From Candidatus Dormiibacterota bacterium (GTDB lineage Bacteria > Chloroflexota > Dormibacteria > Aeolococcales > Aeolococcaceae), in the NCBI GenBank assembly GCA_003153505.1, contig PLZA01000059.1:1-64000 (forward strand): a DNA stretch of 64,000 nt, written 5' to 3'. The notes beneath the pieces were generated by a model. It searched no databases, was not told where the DNA came from, and saw nothing but the letters and a program-made list of their open reading frames with translations. Shown one piece after another: positions 51,119 through 60,181 of the stretch. Position 1 is the stretch's first letter. Each line of letters opens with the position of its first letter. The position numbers were made by a program, and so were the translations under genes.

Positions 51119-52021
51119 CTAGCGGACGCGGTCCCAGGGCCGCGCGGCGCGCAGCGCAGAGAGGATCGCGCGGGTCGCGGGGGAGCGGTTCATCGTGTAG
51201 AAGTGCACCCCCGGGGCTCCCCCGGCGAGCAGCTCGGCGCACTGCAAGGTCGCCCAGGCGACCCCCAGCTGGAGCACCGCCTCGGGGTCGTCCTCGCGAG
51301 AGCGCAATGCCTCGAGCAGCGCCTCGGGGATCGAGGCGCCGATCTTCGACGTGAACCGGCGGATCTGGCCGACGTTGGTCACCGGCATGATGCCCGGGAT
51401 GATCGGCAGGGTCACCCCGGCAGCACGCGCGCGGGTCACGAAGTCGAAGTACATGCGATTGTCGAAGAAGAGGTTGGTGATCAGGTAGCTGGCGCCCGCG
51501 TCGGCCTTGCGCTTCGCGGAGCGCACATCCTCTTCCGCGTCGGCCGATTCCGGGTGCTTCTCCGGGTAGCAGGCGCCGCCCACGCAGAACCCGTATCGCG
51601 TGGTGATCAGCTCCATCAGCTCGCTGCCGTGGGCGAGGCCGCCGGCAGTCGGGGCGAAGCGCTCGACGCCCTCCGGCGGATCCCCGCGGAGCGCGAGCAC
51701 GTTGTCGATCCCCGCGTCTCGAAGCCCGTCGAGGATCCCCTGGAGGTCGTCGACGGTGGCGTCGACGCAGGTCAGGTGCGCGACCGGCTCGATGTCGAGC
51801 TCCCGACGGATACGCGTCACCAGGTCGACGGTGCGCGTGCGCACGGATCCCCCGGCGCCGTAGGTGACCGACACGAATGTCGGCTCGAGCTCGCGCAGAT
51901 GCGAGATCGCCTCGAAGAGCTGGCGGACGCCCTCGTCGGTCTTCGGGGGGAAGAACTCGAACGAGAAGACGGGCTGCCGTCGGCCTTCAAGGACGGTGTC
52001 GAGACGCATGGTGAGCACCAT
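51119..52021 (-). CDS. metF: Methylenetetrahydrofolate reductase
   Basis: MetF reduces 5,10-methylene-THF to 5-methyl-THF for methionine synthesis, using FAD in a TIM barrel. The 300-residue protein has the N-terminal FSFEFFPPKTDEG, SVTYGAGGS, HLTCVDATVDDL, NVLALRGDPP and the CVGGACYPEKHPES block, all typical. ATG 52021 (MVLTMRLDTV) has AGGGA seven bases upstream; ATG 52009 is an alternative. The open frame further upstream overlaps the oxidoreductase gene on the other strand and is a shadow. Confidence 0.95.
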   Translation of the reverse strand: MVLTMRLDTVLEGRRQPVFSFEFFPPKTDEGVRQLFEAISHLRELEPTFVSVTYGAGGSVRTRTVDLVTRIRRELDIEPVAHLTCVDATVDDLQGILDGLRDAGIDNVLALRGDPPEGVERFAPTAGGLAHGSELMELITTRYGFCVGGACYPEKHPESADAEEDVRSAKRKADAGASYLITNLFFDNRMYFDFVTRARAAGVTLPIIPGIMPVTNVGQIRRFTSKIGASIPEALLEALRSREDDPEAVLQLGVAWATLQCAELLAGGAPGVHFYTMNRSPATRAILSALRAARPWDRVR

Positions 52022-52023
52022 GC

Positions 52024-52029
52024 TACGGT
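52024..52029 (+). promoter_or_regulatory. -10 box TACGGT for the oxidoreductase gene
   Basis: TACGGT is seven bases before ATG 52037 and three bases from the divergent metF start, so the oxidoreductase -35 region lies inside metF. Confidence 0.4.
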
Positions 52030-52036
52030 CCCTGAA

Positions 52037-53080
52037 ATGCTTGCGGTGTACGCGTCGGCGGTCGGCGGCGACAACCCGCTCGCCAACCTCGCCGTCGGCG
52101 AGCTCCCGACTCCGGAGCCGCGGCCCGGCTGGGCGCTGGTCAGAGTGCGCGCCGCGTCGCTCAATCACCACGACATCTGGACGTTGCGGGGGGTGTCGTC
52201 GTCGCCGGTGACTCCGCCGCAGATCCTGGGCTGCGACGCGGCCGGGGAGGTCGAGGCGTACGGCGGCGAGCCGGCCCCGAATGCTCCGCCGGTGGGGACC
52301 AGGGTCGTCGTCTATCCGGTCACCACCTGCGGGCACTGCCCCTCGTGCCTTGCGGACGAGCCACTCGCCTGCCGGTCGTTCCACATGCTCAGTGAGGGCT
52401 CGCTCCAGGGCGCCCTCGCCGAATACGTCGAGATTCCGGCGACCAACCTCGTCGCGCTGCCCGACCAGGTGAGCTTCGCGGACGCCGCGTGCCTGCCCAC
52501 GGCCTACCTGACCGCCTACCGCGCCCTCTTCGTTCGCGCCGGCCTCCGGCCGGGCATGAGCCTGCTTGTGCAGGGGGCGAGTGGCGGCGTGGCAACGGCC
52601 TGCATCCTGCTCGCGAGGCTTGCGGGGATCACGGTGTACGCGACCTCCCGCGATGAGGCGAAGCGGAGGCTGGCCGTGGATCTCGGCGCGGAAGCCGCGT
52701 TCCCGGTGGGACGCGAGACCGCTCGCGCGGTGGTCGGCGCGACCGGGGGCATCGGCGTGGATGCTGTCGTCGACACGGTCGGCGAGCCGACCTGGGACCT
52801 GAGCTTGCGCGCGGTGCGACCCGGCGGCGTGGTCGTCGTCCCCGGATCGACCGGAGGTCCCAACCCGCCGGCGCAGCTCAACCGCATCTTCTTTCGCAGC
52901 ATCACGGTGGCCGGGACCACCATGGGGACGCGCGGGGAGCTGCGCCGGCTCGTCGATCTGACTGCCACCGGCGCGCTCCGTCCGCTGATCGGCGCGACCC
53001 ACGCACTCCGAGACGCCCAGGTCGCCTTCGCCGAGATGGCGGCCGGGGACCTGCGCGGCAAGATCGTGCTCGAAGCCTGA
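52037..53080 (+). CDS. Zinc-type alcohol dehydrogenase/quinone oxidoreductase family protein
   Basis: This 347-residue medium-chain dehydrogenase/reductase has SLNHHDIWTLRG, LGCDAAGEV and a structural zinc lobe with four cysteines (CGHCPSCLADEPLAC). The Rossmann motif is LVQGASGGVATACI, followed by GVDAVVDTVGEPTW. The catalytic zinc site is less obvious than the structural one, so activity could be alcohol oxidation or quinone/enoyl reduction. ATG 52037 is 15 bases from the divergent metF start. It separates ftsQ from ftsA, with no clear link to cell division. Confidence 0.87.
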   Translation: MLAVYASAVGGDNPLANLAVGELPTPEPRPGWALVRVRAASLNHHDIWTLRGVSSSPVTPPQILGCDAAGEVEAYGGEPAPNAPPVGTRVVVYPVTTCGHCPSCLADEPLACRSFHMLSEGSLQGALAEYVEIPATNLVALPDQVSFADAACLPTAYLTAYRALFVRAGLRPGMSLLVQGASGGVATACILLARLAGITVYATSRDEAKRRLAVDLGAEAAFPVGRETARAVVGATGGIGVDAVVDTVGEPTWDLSLRAVRPGGVVVVPGSTGGPNPPAQLNRIFFRSITVAGTTMGTRGELRRLVDLTATGALRPLIGATHALRDAQVAFAEMAAGDLRGKIVLEA

Positions 53081-53198
53081 GCCTGCGCCGCTGCACTACC
53101 GCCGCCAGCGATCGTGGACGCGCATCGATCTCGCCCGACATTCGACCTCAACAGGCGTAGACGCCGCGGACGAGCGGTGTTACGGTTGCGCAGCTTCA

Positions 53199-53260
53199 GC
53201 GGTCCACCTGGACCGCGGCGCACAGGGCCTCGTCCAGAAGGTGCAGTGGCGAGGCCCTGT
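53199..53260 (+). promoter_or_regulatory. Two adjacent hairpins in the ftsA upstream region
   Basis: GCGGTCC pairs with GGACCGC around ACCT (53199-53216). Five bases later ACAGGGCCTCG (53222-53232) pairs perfectly with CGAGGCCCTGT (53250-53260) over a 17-base loop. The pair could be a terminator, an attenuator or part of a structured RNA. Confidence 0.5.
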
Positions 53261-53355
53261 CCGTGTCTCCGGGGTGTCCGAGACGAGTAATCGCGATTCC
53301 CGGCGATTGGCTCACGAATGCCGCCCCGACGGGCTGGTCGGCTCTCAATGACAAC

Positions 53356-53365
53356 CAACATGTTG
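53356..53365. promoter_or_regulatory. Palindrome CAACATGTTG upstream of ftsA
   Basis: This perfect 10-base palindrome lies 54 bases before the -35 of the ftsA promoter. It could be a binding site for a dimeric regulator. CATACT begins four bases after it and may be a second -10. Confidence 0.35.
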
Positions 53366-53418
53366 TGGCATACTGGGGGCGCGAACCCAGCATCTTGCGG
53401 TTTTGCGCCTGAAAACCC

Positions 53419-53447
53419 TTGAATGGCGCACCCGCGACGGCTACACT
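53419..53447 (+). promoter_or_regulatory. ftsA promoter
   Basis: TTGAAT (53419-53424) and TACACT (53442-53447) are 17 bases apart. The predicted transcript begins near 53454, shortly before the GTG at 53462 with GGAG at 53449-53452. Confidence 0.6.
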
Positions 53448-53461
53448 CGGAGACCGATACA

Positions 53462-54697
53462 GTGACCCGTCCTCGCCGCGTCTTCGCACTCGATCTCGGA
53501 ACTACCAAAGTCTGCTGCGCCGTCGCAGACCTTGAGTCAACCGGTCTCCGAGTCTTGGGTGTCGGTATGGTCGCGTCCCGAGGCGTTCGGAAGGGGGCGG
53601 TCGTCGAGATCGACAGGGCTGCGGAGGCGGTCGCCGAGGCCGTCGACATGGCGGAGCAGATGTCGGGCGTGCCGATCGACTCCGCCGTCGTCGGCATCGC
53701 CGGCGGCCACATCACGTCGCAGAACAGCCGCGGCGTCGTCGCCGTCGAGGCGGGGCATCGCGAGGTTCGCGACCAGGACGTGCATCGCGCTATCGATGCC
53801 GCTCGGGCGGTGAGCGTGCCCTCGGAGCGTCGCATCGTCCACGTCCTGCCGCAGCAGTTCACGATCGATGGACAGGGGGGCGTGCGCGACGCGATCGGCA
53901 TGGCCGGTAACCGGCTCGAAGTCGATGCGCACATCATCACCGGTGCCAACACCGCGATTCAGAACGTCGTCAAGGTGGTGCACAAGGCGGGACTCAACGT
54001 CGACGACATGGTGCTGCAGGTGCTCGCGTCCGCCGAGGCCGTGGTCACCGAGGACGAGATCGAACGTGGCGTCGTCGTGGTCGATGTCGGTGGTGGGACC
54101 AGCGATATCGCGGTGTTCGCGCGGGGCAGCATCGTGCACACGAGCGTGATCCCGGTCGGGGGCAACCACGTCACCGCGGACCTCGCGGTCGGGTTGCGCT
54201 GCGACCTCGAGACTGCCGAAACCGTGAAGCGCAATTTCGGTCACTGCCTGCAGCTCACACTTCCCGCCGACGCCGAGGTCACGCTCACGCCCATGGGGTA
54301 CGACGAGCCGGTGGGCGTACCGCAGCGCTATCTCGCCGAGATCATCGGTCCGCGCGCGCGAGAGATGGCGTCGTTGATCGCCGCGGAGGTCGAGCGCGCC
54401 GGCCCGCTCGGCATGTTCCCCGGCGGCATCGTCATCACCGGTGGCGGCGCACTGCTCCGCGGCTTCGCTGAGGTGGTGCAGCAGCAGACCAACCTGCCGG
54501 CGCGCGTCGCCGCACCCCAGGGTTTGCATGGCATGAACGACGAGATCCGCGGACCCAGCCACGCGACCGTGGTCGGACTGCTGCGCTGGGGAGCCAGGAG
54601 CAACCTCGGCCGCAAACCGTCGCGCTCCAACGGCAAGAGCCCGGCCGGCCCCGCCGCCGGCGCCAAGTTCTCGAGGTGGTTTCGTGACCTCTTTTGA
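53462..54697 (+). CDS. ftsA: Cell division protein FtsA
   Basis: FtsA is an actin-like ATPase that tethers FtsZ to the membrane. The 411-residue protein has the phosphate-1 loop [15 protein letters not shown], the 1C domain ([14 protein letters not shown]), phosphate-2 [15 protein letters not shown] and the adenosine motif [13 protein letters not shown]-terminal basic amphipathic stretch (FSRWFRDLF) can serve as the membrane anchor. GTG 53462 is chosen over ATG 53423 because the latter falls inside the promoter and lacks a ribosome binding site. ftsZ follows after 112 bases. Confidence 0.95.
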   Translation: MTRPRRVFALDLGTTKVCCAVADLESTGLRVLGVGMVASRGVRKGAVVEIDRAAEAVAEAVDMAEQMSGVPIDSAVVGIAGGHITSQNSRGVVAVEAGHREVRDQDVHRAIDAARAVSVPSERRIVHVLPQQFTIDGQGGVRDAIGMAGNRLEVDAHIITGANTAIQNVVKVVHKAGLNVDDMVLQVLASAEAVVTEDEIERGVVVVDVGGGTSDIAVFARGSIVHTSVIPVGGNHVTADLAVGLRCDLETAETVKRNFGHCLQLTLPADAEVTLTPMGYDEPVGVPQRYLAEIIGPRAREMASLIAAEVERAGPLGMFPGGIVITGGGALLRGFAEVVQQQTNLPARVAAPQGLHGMNDEIRGPSHATVVGLLRWGARSNLGRKPSRSNGKSPAGPAAGAKFSRWFRDLF

Positions 54698-54809
54698 TCA
54701 CCTGCGCACCCATGGACTCGACCAGCCCGGGGATGCCCTGGCTCGCCGTAGATCGTCGCCGCACTCGCCCCCAAGCCGAGAAACGACCACCCAACGCGAG
54801 GAGAAACTC

Positions 54810-55916
54810 ATGGCAGACCTCGACCGGACACTCGATGGCAACGCCCGCATCCGCGTCGTGGGGGTCGGCGGCGGCGGCAGCAATGCCGTGAATCGCATGA
54901 TCCGGAGCAACCTCAAGGGCGTTGAGTTCATCGCGATCAACACGGACCATCAGGCCCTCAGTTCGTCGTCTGCGCATCTCAAGATCCGCATCGGCGGCAA
55001 GTTGACTCGCGGGCTCGGTGCCGGTGGCGATCCCCAGAAGGGGCAGGACGCGGCCGAGGAGTCGCGTGACGAGCTCACCAAGGCACTGGCCGACAGCGAC
55101 ATGGTGTTCATCACCGCCGGCATGGGCGGCGGGACGGGCACCGGGGCCGCGCCGATCATCGCGGAGATCGCCCGCGAGTCGGGGGCGCTGACCATCGGGG
55201 TGGTCACCAAGCCCTTCCGATTCGAGGGTTTGCGCCGCCAGAAGTCGGCCGAGGAGGGCATCGCCAACCTCCAGGGACGGGTCGACACGCTGATCACGAT
55301 CCCGAATGAGCGGCTGATGCAGGTGGTGGACAAGAAGACGCCGATCGGTGATGCGTTCAAGGTCGCCGACGATGTGCTCCGTCAGGGCGTCCAGGGCATC
55401 AGCGACCTGATCGTCTTCCCCGGATTGATCAACCTCGACTTTGCCGACGTGAAGACGATCATGCAGGGCCAGGGCCAGGCACTCATGGGCATCGGCTTCG
55501 GGAGCGGCGACACCCGCGCGGCGGATGCCGCCAAGGACGCGGTGGCGAGCCCGCTGCTCGAGACCACCATCGCCGGCGCCAAGGGCATCCTGCTCAACGT
55601 GACCGGTGGCCCGGACCTCACCCTCTACGAGGTCAACGAGGCGGCCCAGCTGGTCAGTGAATCAGCAGACGCCGACGCGCAGATCATCTTCGGCACGGTC
55701 ATCGACGAGCACATGAAGGGCGAGGTGAAGATCACCGTGATCGCCACCGGGTTCACCGGACAGATCGACGTCATCGGGACGCTCAGCTACGAGCCGTCGG
55801 CACGCCCGATGGTGTCCGAGCAGCGCCAGCCGGCGTTCACCGTCGGTGGCAAGCCCACTGGCCCGTACAGCGTCGACGACCTGGACATCCCAGCGTTTCT
55901 GAGGGACCGTCGGTAG
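54810..55916 (+). CDS. ftsZ: Cell division protein FtsZ
   Basis: FtsZ is the tubulin-like GTPase that forms the division ring. The 368-residue protein has [14 protein letters not shown] at 17-30, the tubulin signature GGGTGTG at 106-112 and the T7 loop [11 protein letters not shown] that completes the GTPase site. The conserved C-terminal peptide [13 protein letters not shown] contacts FtsA. The linker before the peptide is very short. ATG 54810 follows GAGGAG. The 112-base gap after ftsA shows no clear element. A stem-loop after the stop probably ends the transcript. Confidence 0.98.
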   Translation: MADLDRTLDGNARIRVVGVGGGGSNAVNRMIRSNLKGVEFIAINTDHQALSSSSAHLKIRIGGKLTRGLGAGGDPQKGQDAAEESRDELTKALADSDMVFITAGMGGGTGTGAAPIIAEIARESGALTIGVVTKPFRFEGLRRQKSAEEGIANLQGRVDTLITIPNERLMQVVDKKTPIGDAFKVADDVLRQGVQGISDLIVFPGLINLDFADVKTIMQGQGQALMGIGFGSGDTRAADAAKDAVASPLLETTIAGAKGILLNVTGGPDLTLYEVNEAAQLVSESADADAQIIFGTVIDEHMKGEVKITVIATGFTGQIDVIGTLSYEPSARPMVSEQRQPAFTVGGKPTGPYSVDDLDIPAFLRDRR

Positions 55917-55929
55917 GTTTGGGTTCGGG

Positions 55930-55969
55930 TGCGGCTCCGGCCGGCATCGCTGGGCGAGCCGGAGCCGCA
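55930..55969 (+). terminator. Stem-loop after ftsZ
   Basis: TGCGGCTCCGGC (55930-55941) pairs perfectly with GCCGGAGCCGCA (55958-55969) around a 16-base loop, 14 bases after the ftsZ stop. A T-tract is absent, as with other stem-loops here. Confidence 0.6.
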
Positions 55970-55992
55970 TCCAAGCCTCTAGGGGGCAGCAG

Positions 55993-56532
55993 GTGAAGTG
56001 CCCGTTCTGCGGCGAGACGGACATCAAGGTGGTCGACTCGCGCGACTCGGAAACCGGTGAGGCGATCCGCCGCCGTCGAGAGTGCCTCGGCTGCAGCAAG
56101 CGTTTCACCACCTACGAGCGCGTCGAAGTGCCGCCGCTCTACGTCGTGAAGAAGGACGGGAGGCGCGAGGAGTTCAGCCGCGCGAAGCTGCTCTCCGGGC
56201 TCGTCATGGCATCGAAGAAGACGCGCCTGGCGCCGGGGAACCTGGAGTTGATGGTCGCGGAGATCGAGAACGCCCTGCGCAGTCAGAACCTCTCGGAGGT
56301 CCCGAGCCGCGAGGTGGGCACCATGGTCATGACCCGACTGCGGGACATCGATGAGATCGCGTACATTCGATTCGCTTCCGTGTATCGCTCCTTCAAAGAC
56401 GCGCAGGAGATGCGGGCGACCATCGAGGACGTGCTCGCTCATCCTCCTGGCACTCGCCCCGACACCGCCCGCCGGCAGCGCAAACGCCGCGACACGGAGG
56501 GCCGCGAACTGCCCCTCGACCTGGGCAAGTGA
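55993..56532 (+). CDS. nrdR: Transcriptional repressor NrdR
   Basis: NrdR represses ribonucleotide reductase genes in response to dATP/ATP. The 179-residue protein has an N-terminal zinc ribbon (CPFCGETD, then [12 protein letters not shown]) and an ATP-cone domain ([20 protein letters not shown] and VSREVG-type [15 protein letters not shown]). It ends in a basic tail. The GTG follows AGGGGGC six to seven bases upstream. No nrd gene is in the window. Its place after ftsZ is common in Gram-positive genomes. Confidence 0.97.
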   Translation: MKCPFCGETDIKVVDSRDSETGEAIRRRRECLGCSKRFTTYERVEVPPLYVVKKDGRREEFSRAKLLSGLVMASKKTRLAPGNLELMVAEIENALRSQNLSEVPSREVGTMVMTRLRDIDEIAYIRFASVYRSFKDAQEMRATIEDVLAHPPGTRPDTARRQRKRRDTEGRELPLDLGK

Positions 56533-56538
56533 CGTGTT

Positions 56539-57234
56539 GTGGAAGCGGTGCCGCCGGTAGCGGACCGGCTCGAGACGGTGCGTGCCCGGATCGAGGCCGC
56601 CGCGCTGCGGGCGGACCGCGACCCGCTCGACGTTCGGCTCGTCGCCGTCAGCAAGGGAATGACGGCGGATCGCGTTGATGAGGCGATTGCCGCAGGCGTC
56701 GAGGATATCGGTGAGAATCGGATTCAGGAGGCGGCCGACAAGCAGCGCGAGGTTCGCAACGCCGTTCGCTGGCATCTGATCGGCCACCTGCAGACCAACA
56801 AAGCCGCGCGCGCTGCGACGCTGTTCGACTACGTGCATTCCGTTGACAGCAAGCGCGTCGCCGACGCGCTCTCCGCCCATCGCCCGGCCGGTCGCGATCC
56901 GATCGGGGTGCTCCTCGAGGTCGAATTGACCGGCTTGCCGAGCCGTTATGGCGTCGTCGAATCAGACGTGGAAGGCGTGGTGCAACAGCTCGTCAACGTA
57001 CCGGCCATCCATGTCATGGGATTGATGACCATTGCTCCGTATTCAGCGGATCCCGAGGATGCGCGCGCGTCGTTCACGCGGCTGAGACACATACGGGACC
57101 ATATGGAGCACGTGACCGGATGGGCGCTTCCGGAGCTGAGCATGGGCATGAGCAACGACTTCGAGGTTGCCATCGAAGAGGGCGCCACCATGGTGCGCAT
57201 CGGCCGGGCCATCTTCGGCGAGCGGGTGGCGTAG
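56539..57234 (+). CDS. yggS: YggS-family pyridoxal phosphate homeostasis protein
   Basis: This 231-residue PLP-binding TIM-barrel protein of the YggS/PROSC (COG0325) family buffers pyridoxal phosphate and affects amino acid pools. The PLP lysine is in [13 protein letters not shown]. Other signatures are [31 protein letters not shown] and [19 protein letters not shown] with the phosphate-binding loop. GTG 56539 is six bases after the nrdR stop, so the two are probably co-transcribed. In many bacteria yggS sits with ftsZ and sepF; no sepF was seen here. Confidence 0.95.
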   Translation: MEAVPPVADRLETVRARIEAAALRADRDPLDVRLVAVSKGMTADRVDEAIAAGVEDIGENRIQEAADKQREVRNAVRWHLIGHLQTNKAARAATLFDYVHSVDSKRVADALSAHRPAGRDPIGVLLEVELTGLPSRYGVVESDVEGVVQQLVNVPAIHVMGLMTIAPYSADPEDARASFTRLRHIRDHMEHVTGWALPELSMGMSNDFEVAIEEGATMVRIGRAIFGERVA

Positions 57235-57270
57235 CAGCCCGCGACCGTTCGGGAGCGAACGATCTGCCGG

Positions 57271-57276
57271 TATCCT
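57271..57276 (+). promoter_or_regulatory. -10 box TATCCT for the ileS operon
   Basis: TATCCT lies seven bases before the ileS ATG. GGAG also occurs four bases before the ATG but would be too close for an ordinary ribosome binding site. No T-box leader is present. Confidence 0.45.
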
Positions 57277-57283
57277 TGGAGCG

Positions 57284-60181
57284 ATGCCCAGGTATTCGGC
57301 CGTCAGCGCCCGCGCGGGTTTTCCCGAGGCGGAGCTCGAGATCCTCGACCTCTGGCAGCGCACCCACGTGTTCGAGCGCAGCCTGGCGATGCGTCGAGAT
57401 GCGCCTCCGTACGTGTTCTACGAGGGACCCCCGACCGCCAACGGGCTTCCCGGACTCCACCACGTCCTCGCCCGCTCCTACAAGGACGTCTTCGCGCGCT
57501 ACAAGCAGATGACCGGGTTCTCGGTCGCTCGGAAGGCCGGATGGGACACCCATGGGCTCCCGGTCGAGCTCGAGGTCGAGCGGGCTCTGAAGATCAGCGG
57601 CAAGAAGCAGATCGAGGAGTACGGGATCGCCGAGTTCAACGCGCGTTGCAAGGCGTCGGTGAACGAGTACATCGACCAGTGGCGCGAGATGAGTGAGCGG
57701 CTCGGCTTCTGGCTCGACTTCGATCATCCGTACCGCACGTACGACGGCACGTACATCGAATCGGTGTGGTGGAGCCTCAAGGAACTCTGGGAGGGCGAGC
57801 GGCTCTATCAGGGCTACAAGGTCACGCCGTACTGCCCGCGCTGTCAGACGACACTCTCATCACACGAGTTGAGCCAGGGATATCGCGAGGACACCTCGGA
57901 CCCGTCCGTCTACGTGAAGTTCCGGCTCAACGACTCGGACGGGAAGACGTTTCTGCTCGCCTGGACCACGACGCCGTGGACCCTCCCCGGCAACGTTGCG
58001 CTTGCGGTCCACTCGGGCAAACCGTACGTTCGAGTTGCGCAGGGCGATGAGTCATACATCCTCGCGAAGGAACGACTCTCCGTGCTCGAGGGTGACTACG
58101 AAATCCTCGGCGACATGGACGGCGCGGATCTTGTCGACCTGACCTATGAGCCCCTCTTCACCGAGATGCTGCCGGAAGGACTGGCCTTCGTCGTGCTCGA
58201 TGCCCCGGAGCTGGTGAGCATGGATGAGGGGACCGGGATCGTGCACACCGCCGCAGCGTACGGCGTCGCCGACCTCGAACTCTGTCAGCGCAAGGGCATC
58301 GCGATCCGCCACGTGGTCGGTCTCGATGGTCGGTTCCTCGACGGCCAGACGCGTTATCGCGGGCTCTTCGTGAAGGACGCGGACCCGAAGATCATCGACG
58401 ACCTGCGCGACCAGGGGAGTCTCTATCGCGCCGAGCGGATCCTGCACACGTACCCGTTCTGCTGGCGCTGCGACACGCCGCTGCTGTACTACGCGATCAC
58501 GTCATGGTTCATCCGCACCACCGAGGTCAAGGATCGCCTGCTTGCCCACAACCGCAGCGTGCACTGGCAGCCCGCGCACATCCGTGATGGACGGATGGGC
58601 AACTGGCTCGAGAGCCTGATCGACTGGAATCTCTCGCGCACCCGGTACTGGGGCACGCCACTTCCGATCTGGGTGTGCGACGACTGCGAGGCAAAATTCT
58701 GCGCGGGCAGTGCCGCTGACGTGGGTCTCACCATCGACGACGATCTGCACCGGCCGTTCATCGACGACATAACGCTGCCGTGCACCGCGTGCAAGGGCGT
58801 CATGCACCGGGTTCCCGAGGTCATCGACGCCTGGTACGACTCGGGTGCCATGCCCTTCGCACAGAAGCACTATCCCTTCGAGAACCGTGAGCTCTTCGAG
58901 CACACCCACCCCGCGGACTTCATCTGCGAGGGGGTCGATCAGACCCGCGGATGGTTCTTCTCGCTGCTCGCCGAGTCCACGCTGCTGTTCGACTCGCCGG
59001 CCTACAAGAATTGCGTCGTGGTCGGCACCCTGCAGGACAAGCACGGCAAGAAGATGTCGAAGTCGCGGCACAACACCATCGAGCCGAGCACGATCTTCGA
59101 CCAGTTCGGCGCCGATGCAGCGCGCTGGTACTTCTACGCGCAGGGCGTCGAGAACGCCGAGCTGCGCGTGAGTCCGACGTCATTCCAGGATGTGGTCCGC
59201 CTCTTCATGCTGACGCTCTGGAACGTCTACTCATTCTTCGTGACCTACGCGCTCACCGAGGGGTACGACCCCGCCTCGGCTGCTCCCGCCGTGCTCGAGC
59301 GCCCCGTCCTCGACCGCTGGTGTCTCGCTCGCCTCGCCGAGACCGTCGAGTCCGTTCGCGAGGCGATGGAGCGGTACGACGCCTCGGATGCCGTGCACGC
59401 GGTCGAGGGATTCGTCGAGGATCTCTCCAAGTGGTACGTACGCCGTTCGCGCCGGCGTTTCTGGAAGAGCGCGGGCACGAGCGAGGACTCGGCGTCGGCG
59501 TTCGCGACGCTGCAGACGGTGTTGCTCACGCTTTCTGGGCTGGTGGCGCCGTTCATGCCCTTCATGGCGGAGCGGATGTACCGCAACCTCAGCGGGTTCA
59601 ACGGCGATCCCCCCGCTGCCGCGGGAGTACCCGACTCGGTCCATCTCACCGATTACCCAAAGGCGGCGGGCGCGTGGCGTGACTCCGAGGTGCTGGTCGA
59701 GATGACCCGCCTGCGCCGGCTGGTCGAGGAAGGCCTCGCCGCGCGGACGACCGCCGGTGTGCGCGTGCGCCAACCACTTGCCACGGCGACCATCGCCAGC
59801 GACCCGCTCGGCGCCGAGCTCGAGGCGATCTTCATGGAGGAGCTCAACGTGAAGAGCGTCCGCTATACGGATCCCGCCGGAGCGCACGCATCCGTGGTGC
59901 TCGACACCACGATCACCGACGATCTTCGCCTCGAGTGGCTGGCGCGCGAGGTCAGCCGCAAGGTCAACGAGCTGCGCAAGCAGGGTGGGCTCCGCGTCGA
60001 GGATCGAATCACGCTGCTCGTGGACGCCGATGGTGATGTGCGTCGCGCAGTCGACACGCACCGCGGCTGGCTGCAGGCAGAGACGCTCGCGGTCGCGATC
60101 AATGACACGCGCGGAGACGTGCTCGCCGAGTGGGAAGGCGAGCTCGGAGGTGCACGTTGCTGGCTGGGAGTACAGCGGTAG
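57284..60181 (+). CDS. ileS: Isoleucyl-tRNA synthetase (IleRS2 type, GLHH signature)
   Basis: This 965-residue class I enzyme charges tRNA-Ile. The opening PPTANGLP is followed by GLHH at 57-60 instead of HIGH, a swap known in a subgroup of IleRS2. The KMSKS loop is intact at 590-594 (GKKMSKS). The editing domain has TTTPWTLPGN and DEGTGIVHTAAAYG. Several zinc-type CxxC pairs are visible (PYCPRC, PFCWRC, CDDC, CTAC). ATG 57284 begins the family N-terminus. It heads the operon ileS-lspA-rluD-gmk-coaC-coaB-priA. Confidence 0.97.
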   Translation: MPRYSAVSARAGFPEAELEILDLWQRTHVFERSLAMRRDAPPYVFYEGPPTANGLPGLHHVLARSYKDVFARYKQMTGFSVARKAGWDTHGLPVELEVERALKISGKKQIEEYGIAEFNARCKASVNEYIDQWREMSERLGFWLDFDHPYRTYDGTYIESVWWSLKELWEGERLYQGYKVTPYCPRCQTTLSSHELSQGYREDTSDPSVYVKFRLNDSDGKTFLLAWTTTPWTLPGNVALAVHSGKPYVRVAQGDESYILAKERLSVLEGDYEILGDMDGADLVDLTYEPLFTEMLPEGLAFVVLDAPELVSMDEGTGIVHTAAAYGVADLELCQRKGIAIRHVVGLDGRFLDGQTRYRGLFVKDADPKIIDDLRDQGSLYRAERILHTYPFCWRCDTPLLYYAITSWFIRTTEVKDRLLAHNRSVHWQPAHIRDGRMGNWLESLIDWNLSRTRYWGTPLPIWVCDDCEAKFCAGSAADVGLTIDDDLHRPFIDDITLPCTACKGVMHRVPEVIDAWYDSGAMPFAQKHYPFENRELFEHTHPADFICEGVDQTRGWFFSLLAESTLLFDSPAYKNCVVVGTLQDKHGKKMSKSRHNTIEPSTIFDQFGADAARWYFYAQGVENAELRVSPTSFQDVVRLFMLTLWNVYSFFVTYALTEGYDPASAAPAVLERPVLDRWCLARLAETVESVREAMERYDASDAVHAVEGFVEDLSKWYVRRSRRRFWKSAGTSEDSASAFATLQTVLLTLSGLVAPFMPFMAERMYRNLSGFNGDPPAAAGVPDSVHLTDYPKAAGAWRDSEVLVEMTRLRRLVEEGLAARTTAGVRVRQPLATATIASDPLGAELEAIFMEELNVKSVRYTDPAGAHASVVLDTTITDDLRLEWLAREVSRKVNELRKQGGLRVEDRITLLVDADGDVRRAVDTHRGWLQAETLAVAINDTRGDVLAEWEGELGGARCWLGVQR

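Larger units (their letters stand above)
53081..53418. other. Long non-coding region upstream of ftsA
   Basis: No credible gene is visible on either strand. The stretch holds a hairpin at 53199-53216, a larger hairpin at 53222-53260 and a palindrome at 53356-53365. It may be a regulatory 5' region with a promoter upstream of the one at 53419, or an unrecognised small RNA. Confidence 0.5.

Noticed and set aside
53199-53260. Possible T-box or other known riboswitch upstream of ftsA, because of TGGACCGCGG followed by a CTCGTCC-like stretch
   Set aside because: The antiterminator consensus is not complete, there is no specifier stem, and the downstream gene is not related to aminoacyl-tRNA.
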